Part shown: one piece after another, positions 10,829 through 22,960 of the stretch
How positions within the stretch are numbered: position 1 is the stretch's first letter
How the letters are laid out: every line of letters starts with the position of its first letter
NCBI RefSeq assembly: GCF_009905375.1
Contig: NC_133647.1
Location: 49,534,506 to 49,598,505 of the forward strand
Source: Apium graveolens
Lineage: Eukaryota; Streptophyta; Magnoliopsida; Apiales; Apiaceae
Reading direction: 5' to 3'
DNA length: 64,000 nucleotides
The notes under the pieces: model-generated
What the model saw: only the letters and a program-made list of their open reading frames with translations
Databases searched by the model: none
What the model was told of the DNA's origin: nothing
Made by a program: the position numbers and the translations under genes

Positions 10829-12951
10829 GTTATCGAATAAACCTTATTCGATTAATAGTTTTGAAAACTATAACCATATATATATATATATATAAAATCT
10901 ACTCGGGATCCTCGACTCCCGATTTTAGAAAATGTTTTCACCTTTGGGTCCCTATACTAAGGGTATATGCAAATTACCGCTATTCTCTAGCATAGGTATT
11001 ATCAATTGAACCAACAGATATATATGGCAAGAATACGAAACAGGCATGCATTTGTACCATATCACATGCTATAATATATCGCAAGAATTTGCTAATAACA
11101 AGTATGCATTTATCGCAAGATCATGCATATACACATATACATCACAACAACAGTATAACGGGTAGAAAACTTGCCTGAGCGACTGGGGGTTACGAATGGC
11201 TCGGGACGAGTCTGGTAACCTATAAACAACAAGTTGGAATTAAACCAAAGTCACTTGTAAATCTATACTCTAACCAACTTAGACACTGACGCTCGTTTTG
11301 CGCTTACTGATTCTCTTAAGTCACTCGAGTACCCTCGGCTCCACCATTTTTAATAATTTAACCATTACGAGTTTTAAGGCGATTCCTTCGCGAGTGTCTT
11401 ACCAACTGCCTAACACTCTTACCATAATTGTTTCATACATTAATTAACCCTTTTTGGTCTTTAACCTATGTTTCAAAGTAAGGCGAGGGGAAAAGTTTCG
11501 TTCGTGAAACGCCGTTACTTAAAACGGTCGTTTCTCCTAAACCGTACATCGGAATCAAATGAACTACATATCAAAACGAAGCTCGTAACATGAGCTATCT
11601 AAACATGTCAATGGTCAACATCTAGAAGGGGGTTCTCGGGTCCTAATGTTATGAACAAAAGCAGTCTAAAGTAAATCGGACATTACGACGGCTATGTTTA
11701 CGCGATTTCCCAAATTTAAACCAACTCAAAACAACCACAATTCAACCCCAATTCACAATCCAATCCAGACTCCATCCAAAATACATTACAACAGCCCCAA
11801 ACCAACTCATTATAATCCATTTACTTACTCCTAAAACTTGAATTTAAACTATACTACATTCTTTAACCAATCTTAAGATTTCAACAATTCAATCACCACC
11901 ATTCCAACCCAAACTCTTAAACAAACATGCTTCAAGCTACTCTTTACCCTAACAACCAAAATCAACCTAGTATAAAAATTAAAGCTAGGGTTTGGAGATG
12001 ATATACCTTCCTTGAAGTGGTGTGAGTAGCTAGGAAGCCTTAAGAAGCCTTGAGGAGTCTTAGGAAAGCTTGGATCTTAAAGGAAAATCAAGAAAAATAA
12101 AGTTAAAACCTTGAAATCACTATTCATTGTCTTCTTCATTGATTTATTGGAGAAGATAGAGAATGAATTGGTGGCTTAAACTCATAATATAACCATAACT
12201 ATGCATAAGGAACACTAGGGAATTATCTTACCAATTTAGGAAGCTTGGATCTTGGATTTTGAAAAATTTTCCCTTTGAAATAGTAAAAAGCCGAGAGCAA
12301 TGTTCTTGGTGATTAGAAAATAGAATTTTGTTTTGGTGAAAAATGATTTGTTTGGTTTGGTTGATTTGGTTTTGTTTTTGTGTTAGTTAATTACCTATTT
12401 AACCTTGGACTTTGTGTGGTTCTAATTCAACCACACCTCCATCCTTCCCATGTCATGCTATGATGTCATCTTTCCCTCTTTGTCCTCTTCTCATTGGTTG
12501 GGTGACATCATCCTCTCTAATCCCCTTGATTAACTTCCTAATTGTTTGCCTAATGACCGCTGATCTGTTATACGGTTCTCTTAACTTTCGTTTTCGTTTA
12601 TCGTTTGAGGGATCATACCCGGGATCTTATTACTTAGGTTCCCTTAACCTTTCTCAATATATTATATTCCTTTTATGATCCTCTCTTATAATCCTTTAAT
12701 TTAAATCCTTTTTATCCTGTTACCTTATACTCAATTCTTTCCGTATCTAGTGGATTTCCGGGAAAATCAAAGTGTTCGGAATTTGGATTCTGACGATCTT
12801 TACATACACTTATATCCCATATAAAGTACTAATAAAATCTCAAAATATCCATATCAGAACCCCTACATAGTGTGGCATGAAAAGTTTTCCCATTCAGCAA
12901 AAACACTATTCATAAGGGTTTCAAAAATTTCCAAAAATTGGGGTTATTTCA

Positions 12952-12966
12952 GTCTCCCTTTTTTAA
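12952..12966 (-). other. Polypurine tract of element B
   Basis: Sense strand reads AAAAAAGGGAGAC directly before the 3' LTR start TGAAATAACC. Confidence 0.85.
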
Positions 12967-12989
12967 AAGGATTTCGTCCCGGAATCAGA

Positions 12990-15900
12990 TAGAAAATGAA
13001 TAGGGATACTCTCTTAGCATTGCACTTTTTACTCTCGAGTAAATTTTCCCACATTGTGGTCCCACCACCAAACTCTGCCTAGTTTGATAATCCTTCTCCT
13101 AAGCACTTGTTCCTTTTCACTCTATAACCCTTCCTGGTTGCTCCATATAGGTTACATCGGGTTGCATGTCTATGCGCTCATATGCCCCTATTTATCTGGC
13201 ATCTGAATTACACTTCCTTAATATTGATACGTGAAACACGTTGCGACCTACTACATGTTCGAGGTTAGGGCTAGCTCATATGCTATCTCCCCAATACGTC
13301 TTAATATATCCAAGGGTCTAACAATTCGTGGACTTAGCTTTCATTTCTTTCCGAACCTCATCCTTCCTTTCCAAGGAAATACCTATAACAACACTACGTC
13401 CCCTACTTCCTATTCCTTGTCCTTTCGTGTCAAATCAACATACTTCTTATGTCCATCTTGGGCTACTACCAGCCGTCCTCTGGTTAAGTCTATTATATCC
13501 TTGGTCCTCTGGACTACTGCGGGTCCGAGCATCTTGCGCTCTACAACTTCAACATACCATAAGGGGGATCAACATTGTCTTCCCTCAAAAATCTCATAAG
13601 ACGACATCTCGATACCTGACATATGATCTATTATCGTAAGAAACTCAATCCGTGTTAAGTCATCATTCCAATTTCTTTCAAATCTATTGCACAGACTCTC
13701 ATTATAACTTTTAGCATTAGAGCTTTTGCTTCTCAATACCCATTCTTTTCCAGTTCGTAATCGCTACTACCTTCCGTTCCTAATATTATACTGGTTATAC
13801 TTCTGCTCGTCAGCGTTCTATAACCTTTTAATAAACACGTCACCCTTAGTATCATGAATGTGTTTCCATTCCGAATACTACCACAACTTTACTACTCCTT
13901 TTTTAGCTGCTTCTATCTTTGGAAGCTTGATCCATCATATAGAAGTAAAAGAATTTATTGAGAGATCACTATGATCATGAACACTTGTTACATTGCATAG
14001 TTAGTACAGAAGGTGGCTAGCCTTTAGTACTTGACAAGCAATTAAACAATATGTGGTATCCTACTAGGCTTCTATCACACAGATAGATAGTCATTCGGCA
14101 ATACCTCTCCTTCTGGAAGGGTTGTTCTTCTCAGTTTATATGAAATGAAAAGAAGAGAAAAGAACGAATTGAAGAGAATTGTATATATGAAAAAAATATA
14201 CTGCCACAAAATATTTGGCTTGGAACCTACCTCTGAACTATAGAGGTTTGTCATAGTAGAACAAAATATATATGTATTTATATCAACATCAAGTATTATC
14301 GCATCGCATTTTGCATGCTTAAATATTTTTTTTTGCTATTCCGTCCATCATTCTATGGACCCTTGCTCTTCCTCGAGCTTATACACAATCACCTTTGAAA
14401 CTCCCTCGATATCGAAAATCGAATCTGGGATCTCATTCTAGACATCATCGTTACTAGAATCCTATGCTTGCACCGCAACCTTCCTCATATAGTAATACGA
14501 CTCTCTTTTCATAAGAGGGAATAAATATTCAATAGGTAGATACTCTACTTAATTAGTCTATCAATGATAACTTATACACTACCACGACCCGATTAGTGGT
14601 ACTCAATCTCAACATCCATTCCAATACAACTCTCACGGTTGTAATCAGCTCATTACTCGCAGAATCATTGTTGCATTACTATGGTCCACCACTGACCTAC
14701 TGTCGTCATTCACTTCCCATGAAATCTTAATATCTAACCATACGGAGTCCATACCTGTCGTATCAAATTCTTCTAAGGAGTTAACATAATCACCATTCAT
14801 GATTCATGAAGAACACTCCTGATCCTGACATACATACATGACATGAAGCAGATAAAATTACAGAAGAGTTTCAGTCAAAGCAACGATAGCAGGTGAATAC
14901 CATTCTTAATCGTATGCCTTAAATAGAAGACTTAACTAAAGGGTTCGTCTAGTCCTTTTTGAAACATGGTCCTGGCTTATCTCAAGATAGTATCTTCTGA
15001 GATAGATAGCCCGCTCATGGCGATTACACGAATTAAACCTTTACCAACTACTATTACGGTTGGGTATTGCACAATCATCAGAAGGAATGTCAATCTTCCA
15101 AACCATAATACAACCTTCATAGCTTTAACCACCATCACTGTATTCCTTTGGCACAAGCGCCTATAATTATCCTCTTACCTTTAAAGTGTCGGCCACCTCT
15201 TTGGCCTTTCCTGATAGTAAAATTTCCTTACAGTCAATGTCATTTTAACCACCTCCAAATAAATTTTCTACCTCATTTCAATCACTGCTTATGTGAAGAT
15301 GTTTTCCTTAAAATCTGATGAGTAAAAAAAAAATATCACCATTTTTTTCCATAAGTTATTGCCTCAGTCTTTAGAGGTTAATCACTGTCACGACTGACTC
15401 TCAATCATACTTAGAACATCTTTTATCTTAGGTCCTAATTGCCCTGAACAATTTCGACCTTTACTGGTTTGATCCATACTTTCTCATGGTTTAACACGTG
15501 CCCCACTTGGCATCATGATAATTACGTCATACTTCCTTTATCAATATTTCTATTCTTGAGAATTTCGAATATTACCTTTCTCCTTGTAAAACCTCTAAGG
15601 TTACCCTTCAATCGTTCCTCCTGTATTCCTTAGATACAGGGCATATCAAAATACCATTTACTAATACTAAAACCATTGTCTATATACTTCTGAAAAATTT
15701 CCCCACTGATTCTTAAAGGTTGTTATTACCTTAACCCTTTCCAAATCATACTGTCAAAACTCATACTGTCCCTATTAAGGGTGAAATGCCAGCCTTTATG
15801 CATTCCCCTAGGATTCGTTTTAAGTTACCGATGTTTTATCCTTAATTCCACCTTTAAAAGGTACCTGCATCCTTCTATGGATAAATCAAGTCATATAACC

Positions 15901-16010
15901 CTGATAAGGGTGTCTTAATCAATCATTCCCACCTCGATAGTATATTCCTATTTTCACAATAACATCTGTATTCAAAATGAGGTTAATCAATATGGCCTCC
16001 CAAAAGATAA
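12990..16010 (-). pseudogene. pol: Element B pol remnant (RT, RNase H, integrase, chromodomain)
   Basis: Decayed pol on the minus strand. Nearest the 3' LTR is a chromodomain-like stretch (12990-13230), then integrase C-terminus (13300-13530) with RTKDIIDLTRGRLVVAQD and a pattern matching A's [14 protein letters not shown]. Integrase core traces lie at 14350-14700, RNase H C-terminal traces near 15115-15240 and RT traces at 15370-15720. Stops and frameshifts occur in every part. The order parallels D 5860-8849, and the two copies decayed together over the shared stretch. Confidence 0.72.
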
Positions 16011-17268
16011 CAACGGTTACCCGCTTTTCTTGCCTAATTTGGTAATGATAACAAGGATGTTCTGGAAGATATTGGTCGTGTTCAACGTTAACCTCTTCTT
16101 AATAATTCCTTATTTACTTTTGTTGTTTAATTCAACAGTCATCTCAATGTTGGGATATCTTTCATACATGGCGTCTCCCTTTCTGGGTATCAAGCCACTG
16201 GTCTTACACTTCACATTCTTGAAGGTCACTTCCTTCATCCAATTTTTCCTAATTTCTTACTTTCTTGTCTCCTCAGTCTATCCTCGTCTCATTATTTATC
16301 CTTCGAACTATCTCAAGGTTTCCTCGAATCCTCCCAACTTATAGGGGATAAAATATATGTATCTCTTATACCTTCAACCATCAATTTAACTCATGGTGAA
16401 TCACCCTCATCCTGACGATTACATACTTTTCTATTTCTATTACTACGAGTCTTTAGGGTTTCCTCATACCCAACTCCCTTATCATTCCTCAAACTCTATT
16501 TCCTTTATATTCCTTTCCACTCCAGTTTCTTTTTATTTTCCTTTCTCTTATCATTATTTCATGAACCAACACAACATAAGCATTGATTTCATACATCCCG
16601 TCATTCTGGATTCGTGTCCTCAGAACGAATCTTGATAACTTTTACAACTTAGATTCATAATTCATCATACTCGTCTGCCTTTATTCTGGCTCTAAAGCTT
16701 TTACACTATCTCCTTATCTTTGGGAATTACTTTCCCGAAAACAATTGACTGAACTTAAATCAGTTTATTATAATCTCTTGCTTCGTGCCTTCCTTGGCCT
16801 TGCACCAGCGGGTGGTCTCTCTCTTAGGAGGGTAAGTGACAAAAACAGTCTTTTGTGGTTCGTCAATCATTCAGAATCTCAAATGATTCCTCTGTTTCCT
16901 TTAGCCAGGCTCTTGCCTCGCCTAGGTCAACCTGTTCCTTGGAACTCTGAGAGCTTAGAGACTTAAAGGTCCTGAAAGAATTTCCTATCGCATTGTTTCC
17001 TCAAGGTGGTGGTTGGGGATAATAGTCCAAGTTCTGTCTAGACAGGTCCATAAATTATCATATAGGAGTACCGTCTCGGGTCTCCTTTCCTTACTCGACT
17101 TTCTGTTTCCTTAGTATAAAATGTTTCATCCTTCTCCCATACTTGGGGTTATCTTATACGTTAAAATCCTCATTTTCCACTTCATTATGTTATGGGTTCC
17201 TTCTATCTTGATGGCGTCCTCCCTGACTATCACATTCAGGGTTTGCCCTTAATCTTATTCCTTGAACT
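16011..17268 (-). pseudogene. gag: Element B gag remnant (and possible protease traces)
   Basis: The best gag match is at about 16790-16960: FKSLSSQSSKE followed by GEARAWLKETEESFEILN, the counterpart of FQSVNPP and the region around KEIERAFEL in element C. Downstream are patterns like YESKL-KLSRF and a basic KRNWSGKEYKGNR stretch typical of late gag. Zinc knuckles and the protease DSG motif are not recognisable. Notably this gag lies 3' of an RNase H/integrase fragment, not directly after the leader. Confidence 0.6.
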
Positions 17269-18104
17269 ATGACTTTCATCTAAGATCTCATCTTTTAGCT
17301 TTCGAACATTTGGAACCCAAATTCTGTAGGAATACCTCATTATTCCCTTATCATCTTTCTTGGTATTAATCTTTTATCTAATTGTTGGCTCTCTGCCTTC
17401 ATTCATCACTTTTTCTGGCACAATATGTTCTTTTCCGATAATTCGGACTGTATTGCAATCTCAAACATCTCTTCGATACCGGCTCCGGTTACCTTCACTT
17501 CTATTTCCATTTTCTCAAAATCTCTTGTAAACTCTCTCAAAGACATTATCATCTTGAGTCTCTCCTTTTTACCAAGGGCATCAGCCACCATATTGGCTTT
17601 CCCCGAATGATAAAGAATCTCATAATCGTAATCCTTGATTAGCTCTAACCACCTCATTTGGCGCATGTTGAGCTCTTTTCTGCGTGAAAATGTACTAGAG
17701 CACTTATGACTTAGGTAATTCTCGCACTTCTCTCCATACAAGTAGTGCCTCCAATCTTTAGGGCAAAACTATTGCCATGAGCCCAAGCTCATAGGTGGGG
17801 ATATCGAATTTTATATTCCCTTAATTTTCTTGACGCGTACGCGAGTACCTTGTTGTGCTGTATAAGAGCACCCTAATTCCTTATGCGAAGCGTCAATACA
17901 AGCCACAAAATCTCCTTTTTCCATCCGGCAACGCCAACATAGGGGCCGCCACCAACCTTTGCTTCAGTTCTTGAAAGCTGTTCTCGCATTTCTCTGTCCA
18001 TTCAAACTTCTCAGTCTTACGAGTAAGCCATGTTAAAGGGGGCTACTATCTTTACAAACTTGAACGAACCTCCGGTAGTGATCGACCAATCCTACCTCTG
18101 GTAG
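17269..18104 (-). pseudogene. Extra pol fragment before gag (RT end, RNase H, integrase N-terminus), element B
   Basis: Between the leader ORF and gag lies a second piece of pol on the same strand. It begins near GRIGRSLPEV (RT end), runs through TRKTEKFEWTEKCENSFQEL and RNase H ([35 protein letters not shown]), then the linker ([14 protein letters not shown]) and the integrase N-terminus to about DESHSSR, where homology stops and gag follows. The longest open piece is 17406-17741. Since RNase H and integrase traces also exist in the normal place, this is a duplicated fragment. D has it with the same ends. Confidence 0.75.
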
Positions 18105-18141
18105 TCGACCTAACCATGGTCATCAATTCATCAGTGGTCCT

Positions 18142-18273
18142 TTATTCATTCTTGTCAGGATCCTCCATGGGATCTTCCTCAACAACTGTCCCTTCTAGGA
18201 CAACATCCTCAACCGCTACATCCTCAATATGAACATCATCCGATCCCGCGTTAGGACGCTCTATCGGATCCAT
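18142..18273 (-). CDS. Leader mini-ORF between PBS and gag (element B)
   Basis: 43 codons, ATG at 18273, TAA at 18142-18144. The peptide is very acidic (MDPIERPNAGSDDV then repeated ED/VE pairs, ending DPDKNE). The open frame extends upstream without ATG to a TAG, over EVEEQQRDN. The D copy keeps the sequence but has GTG for ATG and one internal TAG. No similarity to a known family is recognised. Confidence 0.45.
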   Translation of the reverse strand: MDPIERPNAGSDDVHIEDVAVEDVVLEGTVVEEDPMEDPDKNE

Positions 18274-18519
18274 AATCTGATCTCCAATAAGTAATAAAAC
18301 ATTATCGCGTTGTTGCTCCTCAACCTCAGGGTTCGGAGTCCCGCTACCATATACGATAACGAACTATGCTTCTATCACGATATTTATAAGGGTTCCCATA
18401 AGGGTTTTAACTGTCAGTACTACGTTAGGTAGCCCGACTATGAACTTGGCAAGAGTTCTTATTATCTTAGTGAACTTATTATCTTAACGTCGCATCATCT
18501 CTAAGGTTTATAACGCTTA

Positions 18520-18531
18520 GCTCTGATACCA
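18520..18531 (-). other. Primer-binding site, initiator tRNA-Met (element B)
   Basis: The sense strand reads TGGTATCAGAGC four bases after the 5' LTR end, the standard complement to the initiator tRNA-Met 3' end in plant LTR elements. Confidence 0.95.
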
Positions 18532-18778
18532 TTTCTGTAACACCCCCAAATCCGGGGTCGGGGATCCGGGTTGTCACGAGTTCCATTTCCCTTAATAACA
18601 CCCAATCTTAATAAATTATCAACTACTCTGTGATGTGACCCCACAATAAACACACAAACCACAAGTTATAGTCTCAGAGATGAATATCCAAAAATAATCA
18701 CAAGTCATTTTATTCCACCATTATATGCCAATACACCTTAAAAAGGTTTCTGAATAAATTTACATTTCTTTGCCATTA

Positions 18779-18931
18779 TTACAATTCATAAATATACATA
18801 ATCCGGTACATCAAAAGTTGAAAGCCTAGCCTATTGGTAATTTCTACCTCAGCTACAGCGGCCTCACCGCTTCCCGAAAGCTGCGGAACGTTTCCTATCC
18901 GCTTGCGAATTGGGAGCTTGGTCCTGTTCAT
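18779..18931 (-). CDS. LTR mini-ORF (element B, 5' LTR copy)
   Basis: 50 codons, ATG at 18931 and TAA at 18779-18781. It begins MNRTKLPIRKRIGNVPQL and continues with an alanine/glutamate stretch (SGEAAVAEVE) resembling VVAAIAAEV of the A peptide. It starts nine bases after the candidate acceptor CATCAG at 18941. This is the copy that would be transcribed from the 5' LTR. Confidence 0.45.
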   Translation of the reverse strand: MNRTKLPIRKRIGNVPQLSGSGEAAVAEVEITNRLGFQLLMYRIMYIYEL

Positions 18932-18940
18932 CGTATCTAT

Positions 18941-20625
18941 CTGATGTTGTGATGAAAGAAGAAAGCAAGGGTGAGCAACAAGCCCACCGAAATAATATGT
19001 ATAATAATTTACAATATATGAGCATTCTCATAGTACTCAAGAAAGTCTTGGTTAAGAAGAAATGAACCAAGTTGATATCTTAATGCGATGAAGTCGCAAA
19101 ATATTCAGTATATATATATATACATACTTTTCAAAATATTGGAAGTCCTCTTCCATGCATAATACACACAGAGTTCCAGTGTATAACTGTATAAAAATAC
19201 CGTTCAAGGTGATCTCATATATCTAACCTTGTCTCAACGTTTTTCTGAAAATCTTTGTCATGCATAAGATAATCATTTACTAGATATAAGTTTAAAAGAT
19301 GAAGTTACAAGATACTCCAATATACTTACATCTTTTCCAAATACTACTTGAACTACCACCGTTCAAGTTATAATTAGTTTCAAAAGTTCATCCCATAGAT
19401 GAGACTACAAGATAATACTTCAATAGATTCAATCTTTGAAATATTATTGAATGAAATGAAGTTGCGAGATACTTCATTAAGTCCCGATATATATATACAC
19501 CTATATATATCTCTCATACATTTCCTGAAAACCTCTGTCATGTAAAGTATGAACAGAGTTGCAATATCCAATGAATTTGGAAAGAAAAGAAATTTTTGGC
19601 ATAAACCTGATATCTTGCTGATCAGGCAAAGATACCAATAAGTAACCTTTTCTACTAGTAGATGGATGAATCCCCCACCGGTCATCACCCTGGCCACATA
19701 AGGACCTTGTGCTGGACCGCCACCCGGCCTCTTACGCGTTGATGGACTGCCACCCAGCCACTTACACTTTGATAGACCGTACCCCGTCCTGTCGCTTATG
19801 CCGACTCAATTAGATGGGCTTACTTCCCGAACGTTGGGTAAGTAATCAATTCATTTGTTTTCTCAAATCAGCAACCACGTTGTGAATGTAAAATGCACCA
19901 CAGAGCTGGATCCCCCAGGTTTTGAGCGAGTATTTAAATCCCCTTTGAAAGGAAGATGTTAAATATAAAAATGAGTTTTGGGATCCGCTCTAACTTTTAA
20001 AAATCATTTTGAAGACTCGAAAATACTTTAAAGAGTGTTTGGAGTAATGCTGATTTAATGAAGTAAATCAGTCCCAATATATTTAGAAAATATCTGAATA
20101 TTATTATTTAAATAATATTCCCATAAAGAATAATCTTTATAAAAATAATTGAAGTAGAAGTTTTAAAACTTATACTTGAAATGGATATTAAATAACCAAA
20201 GATATACTTATATGAAAGTACTATCTTTATTTGAATAATCGAAAATAAGTTTGATTCTTGACACCTTATTCTTTAATAAAATAAAGAATATATTTCAGTA
20301 ATAAGCGGAGTCATAATACCTCGAATGAATATTATAAATAATATTCATTAAATAAATTAAAGGAGTCATACATCCTCAAATGAATATTCAAATAATATTC
20401 AATTAATAAAATAAAAAGAGTCATAAGTCCTCGGATGAATATTCGAAATAATATTCAATAATAAAATAAAGGAGTCATAAGTCCTCGGATAAATATTCAA
20501 AATAATATTCAATAATAAAATAAAGGAGTCATAAGTCCTCGGATGAATATTCGAAATAATATTCAATAATAAAATAAAGTTATCGAATAAACCTTATTCG
20601 ATTAATAGTTTTGAAAACTATAACC

Positions 20626-20672
<47 letters not shown>

Positions 20673-22005
20673 CTACTCGGGATCCTCGACTCCCGGTTTT
20701 AGAAAATGTTTTCACCTTTGGGTCCCTATACTACGGGTATATGCAAATTACCACTATTCTCTAGCATAGGTATTATCAATTGAACCAACAGATATATATG
20801 GCAAGAATACGAAACAGGCATGCATTTGTACCATATCACATGCTACAATATATCGCAAGAATTTGCTAATAACAAGTATGCATTTATCGCAAGATCATGC
20901 ATATACACATATACATCACAACAACAGTATAACGGGTAGAAAACTTGCCTGAGCGACTGGGGGTTACGAATGGCTCGGGACGAGTCTGGTAACCTATAAA
21001 CAACAAGTTGGAATTAAACCAAAGTCACTTGTAAATCTATACTCTAACCAACTTAGACTCTGACGCTCGTTTTGCGCTTACTGATTCTCTTAAGTCACTC
21101 GAGTACCCTCGGCTCCACCATTTTTAATAATTTAACCATTACGAGTTTTAAGGCGATTCCTTCGCGAGTGTCTTACCAACTGCCTAACACTCTTACCATA
21201 ATTGTTTCATACATTAATTAACCCTTTTTGGTCTTTAACCTATGTTTCAAAGTAAGGCGAGGGGAAAAGTTTCGTTCGCGAAACGCCGTTACTTAAAACG
21301 GTCGTTTCTCCTAAACCGTACATCGGAATCAAACGAGCTACATATCAAAACGAAGCTCGTAACATGAGCTATCTAAAAATGGCAATGGTCAACATCTAGC
21401 AGGGGGTTCTCGGGTCCTAATGTTATGAACAAAAGAAGTCTAAAGTAAATCGGACATTACGACGGCTATGTTTACGCGATTTCCCAAATTTAAACCAACT
21501 CAAAACAACCACAATTCAACCCCAATTCACAATCCAATCCAAACTCCATCCAAAATACATTACAACAGCCCCAAACCAACTCATTATAATCCATTTACTT
21601 ACTCCTAAAACTTGAATTTAAACTATACTACATTCTTTAACCAATCTTAAGATTTCAACAATTCAATCACCACCATTCCAACCCAAACTCTTAAACAAAC
21701 ATGCTTCAAGCTACTCTTTACCCTAACAACCAAAATCAACCTAGTATACAAATTAAAGCTAGGGTTTGGAGATGATATACCTTCCTTGAAGTGGTGTGAG
21801 TAGCTAGGAAGCCTTAAGAAGCCTTGAGGAGTCTTAGGAAAGCTTGGATCTTAAAGGAAAATCAAGAAAAATAAAGTTAAAACCTTGAAATCACTATTCA
21901 TTGTCTTCTTCATTGATTTATTGGAGAAGATAGATAATGAATTGGTGGCTTAAACTCATAATATAACCATAACTATGCATAAGGAACACTAGGGAATTAT
22001 CTTAC
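18941..22005 (-). other. Predicted LTR-internal intron of element B
   Basis: Donor TTG|GTAAGATAATT with the G of GT at 22005; acceptor TTTCATCACAACATCAG ending at 18941. Length 3065 bp. Upstream of the donor, about 170 bases from TTAAATAGG to the donor contain no ATG. The acceptor is preceded by GCTCACCCTTGCTTTCTTC as in A and D. Prediction only. Confidence 0.45.
20305..20579 (-). repeat. LTR minisatellite, five units (element B, 5' LTR)
   Basis: Five units with the GGAGTCATAAGTCCTCGGAT core. The LTRs of one element are identical at insertion, so the four/five difference arose after integration or during reverse transcription. Confidence 0.88.
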
Positions 22006-22715
22006 CAATTTAGGAAGCTTGGATCTTGGATTTTGAAAAATTTTCCCTTTGAAATAGTAAAAAGCCGAGAGCAATGTTCTTGGTGATGAGAAAATAGAAT
22101 TTTGTTTTGGTGAAAAATGATTTGTTTGGTTTGGTTGATTTGGTTTTGTTTTTGTGTTAGTTAATTACCTATTTAACCTTGGACTTTGTGTGGTTCTAAT
22201 TCAACCACACCTCCTTCCTTCCCATCTCATGCTATGATGTCATCTTTCTCTCTTTGTCCTCTTCTCATTGGTTGGGTGACATCATCCTCTCTAATCCCCT
22301 TGATTAACTTCCTAATTGTTTGCCTAATGACCGCTGATCTGTTATACGGTTCGCTTAACTTTCGTTTTCGTTTATCGTTTGAGGGATCATACCCGGGATC
22401 TTATTACTTAGGTTCCCTTAACCTTTCTCAATATATTATATTCCTTTTATGATCCTCTCTTATAATCCTTTAATTTAAATCCTTTTTATCCTGTTACCTT
22501 ATACTCAATTCTTTCCGTATCTAGTGGATTTCCGGGAAAATCAAAGTGTTCGGAATTTGGATTCTGACGATCTTTACATACACTTATATCCCATATAAAG
22601 TACTAATAAAATCTCAAAATATCCATACCAGAACCCCTACATAGTGTGGCATGAAAATTTTCCCACTTAGCAAAAATACTATTCATAAGGGTTTCAAAAA
22701 TTTCCAAAAATTGGG

Positions 22716-22720
22716 GTTAT
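22716..22720. repeat. Left TSD of element C (GTTAT)
   Basis: GTTAT here and at 36249-36253 flank element C. It lies within the terminal GGGGTTATTACA of the B LTR, so C entered 4 bp from B's end. Confidence 0.95.
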
Positions 22721-22888
22721 TGTCACACCCCCAACTTAAATAGCAAAATAAATATAGTTATTACATCATTTTAATGAGTACTACACAACCAAAATCCAAG
22801 ATCTTACAGTTTAGGGTTTGGAACAGCCCAACACTACCAACTATTACATCTGATTACAAATACCGAGTCCTCACACAACTATTATTAC

Positions 22889-22960
22889 TTATTCTACCTG
22901 GGCTCGAACATAAGCATCCGCATCACAGGTCTTACGGGTAGTCTGCTTGAATCTAACCAT
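22889..22960 (-). CDS. LTR mini-ORF, H3-tail-like (element C, 3' LTR copy)
   Basis: 23 codons, ATG at 22960, TAA at 22889-22891: starts MVRFKQTTRKTCDADAYV. It keeps R2, K4, Q5, T6, R8 and K9 of the H3 tail. One of the few LTR differences (base 22939 versus 32430) makes this copy T7 where the 5' LTR copy has A7. Confidence 0.45.
   Translation of the reverse strand: MVRFKQTTRKTCDADAYVRAQVE

Larger units (their letters stand above)
8850..12951 (-). repeat. 3' LTR of element B (4102 bp)
   Basis: On the sense strand it runs from TGAAATAACCCC at 12951 to GGGGGTGTTACA at 8850. The 5' partner begins TGTAATAACCCC. Same layout as the A LTR: an ATG-free candidate exon 1 (about 12232-12400), donor at 12231, minisatellite, acceptor at 9255, mini-ORF. 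No other gene is seen. Confidence 0.93.
18536..22720 (-). repeat. 5' LTR of element B (main part; last 4 bp at 36254-36257)
   Basis: Runs on the sense strand from TGTA at 36257-36254, then, past element C, from 22720 to GTTACA at 18536; 4189 bp in all. It matches the 3' LTR at about 98-99% by eye, with one extra minisatellite unit and a longer TA run. It holds the predicted intron and mini-ORF listed separately and nothing else gene-like. Confidence 0.93.

Noticed and set aside
12412..12678. 88-codon plus-strand ORF repeated at 22186-22452
   Set aside because: Antisense to the LTR in the U3 part; duplicated only because both are LTRs of element B.
13231..13639. Plus-strand ORFs of 122 and 103 codons
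   Set aside because: Antisense shadow of the decayed integrase C-terminus of element B.
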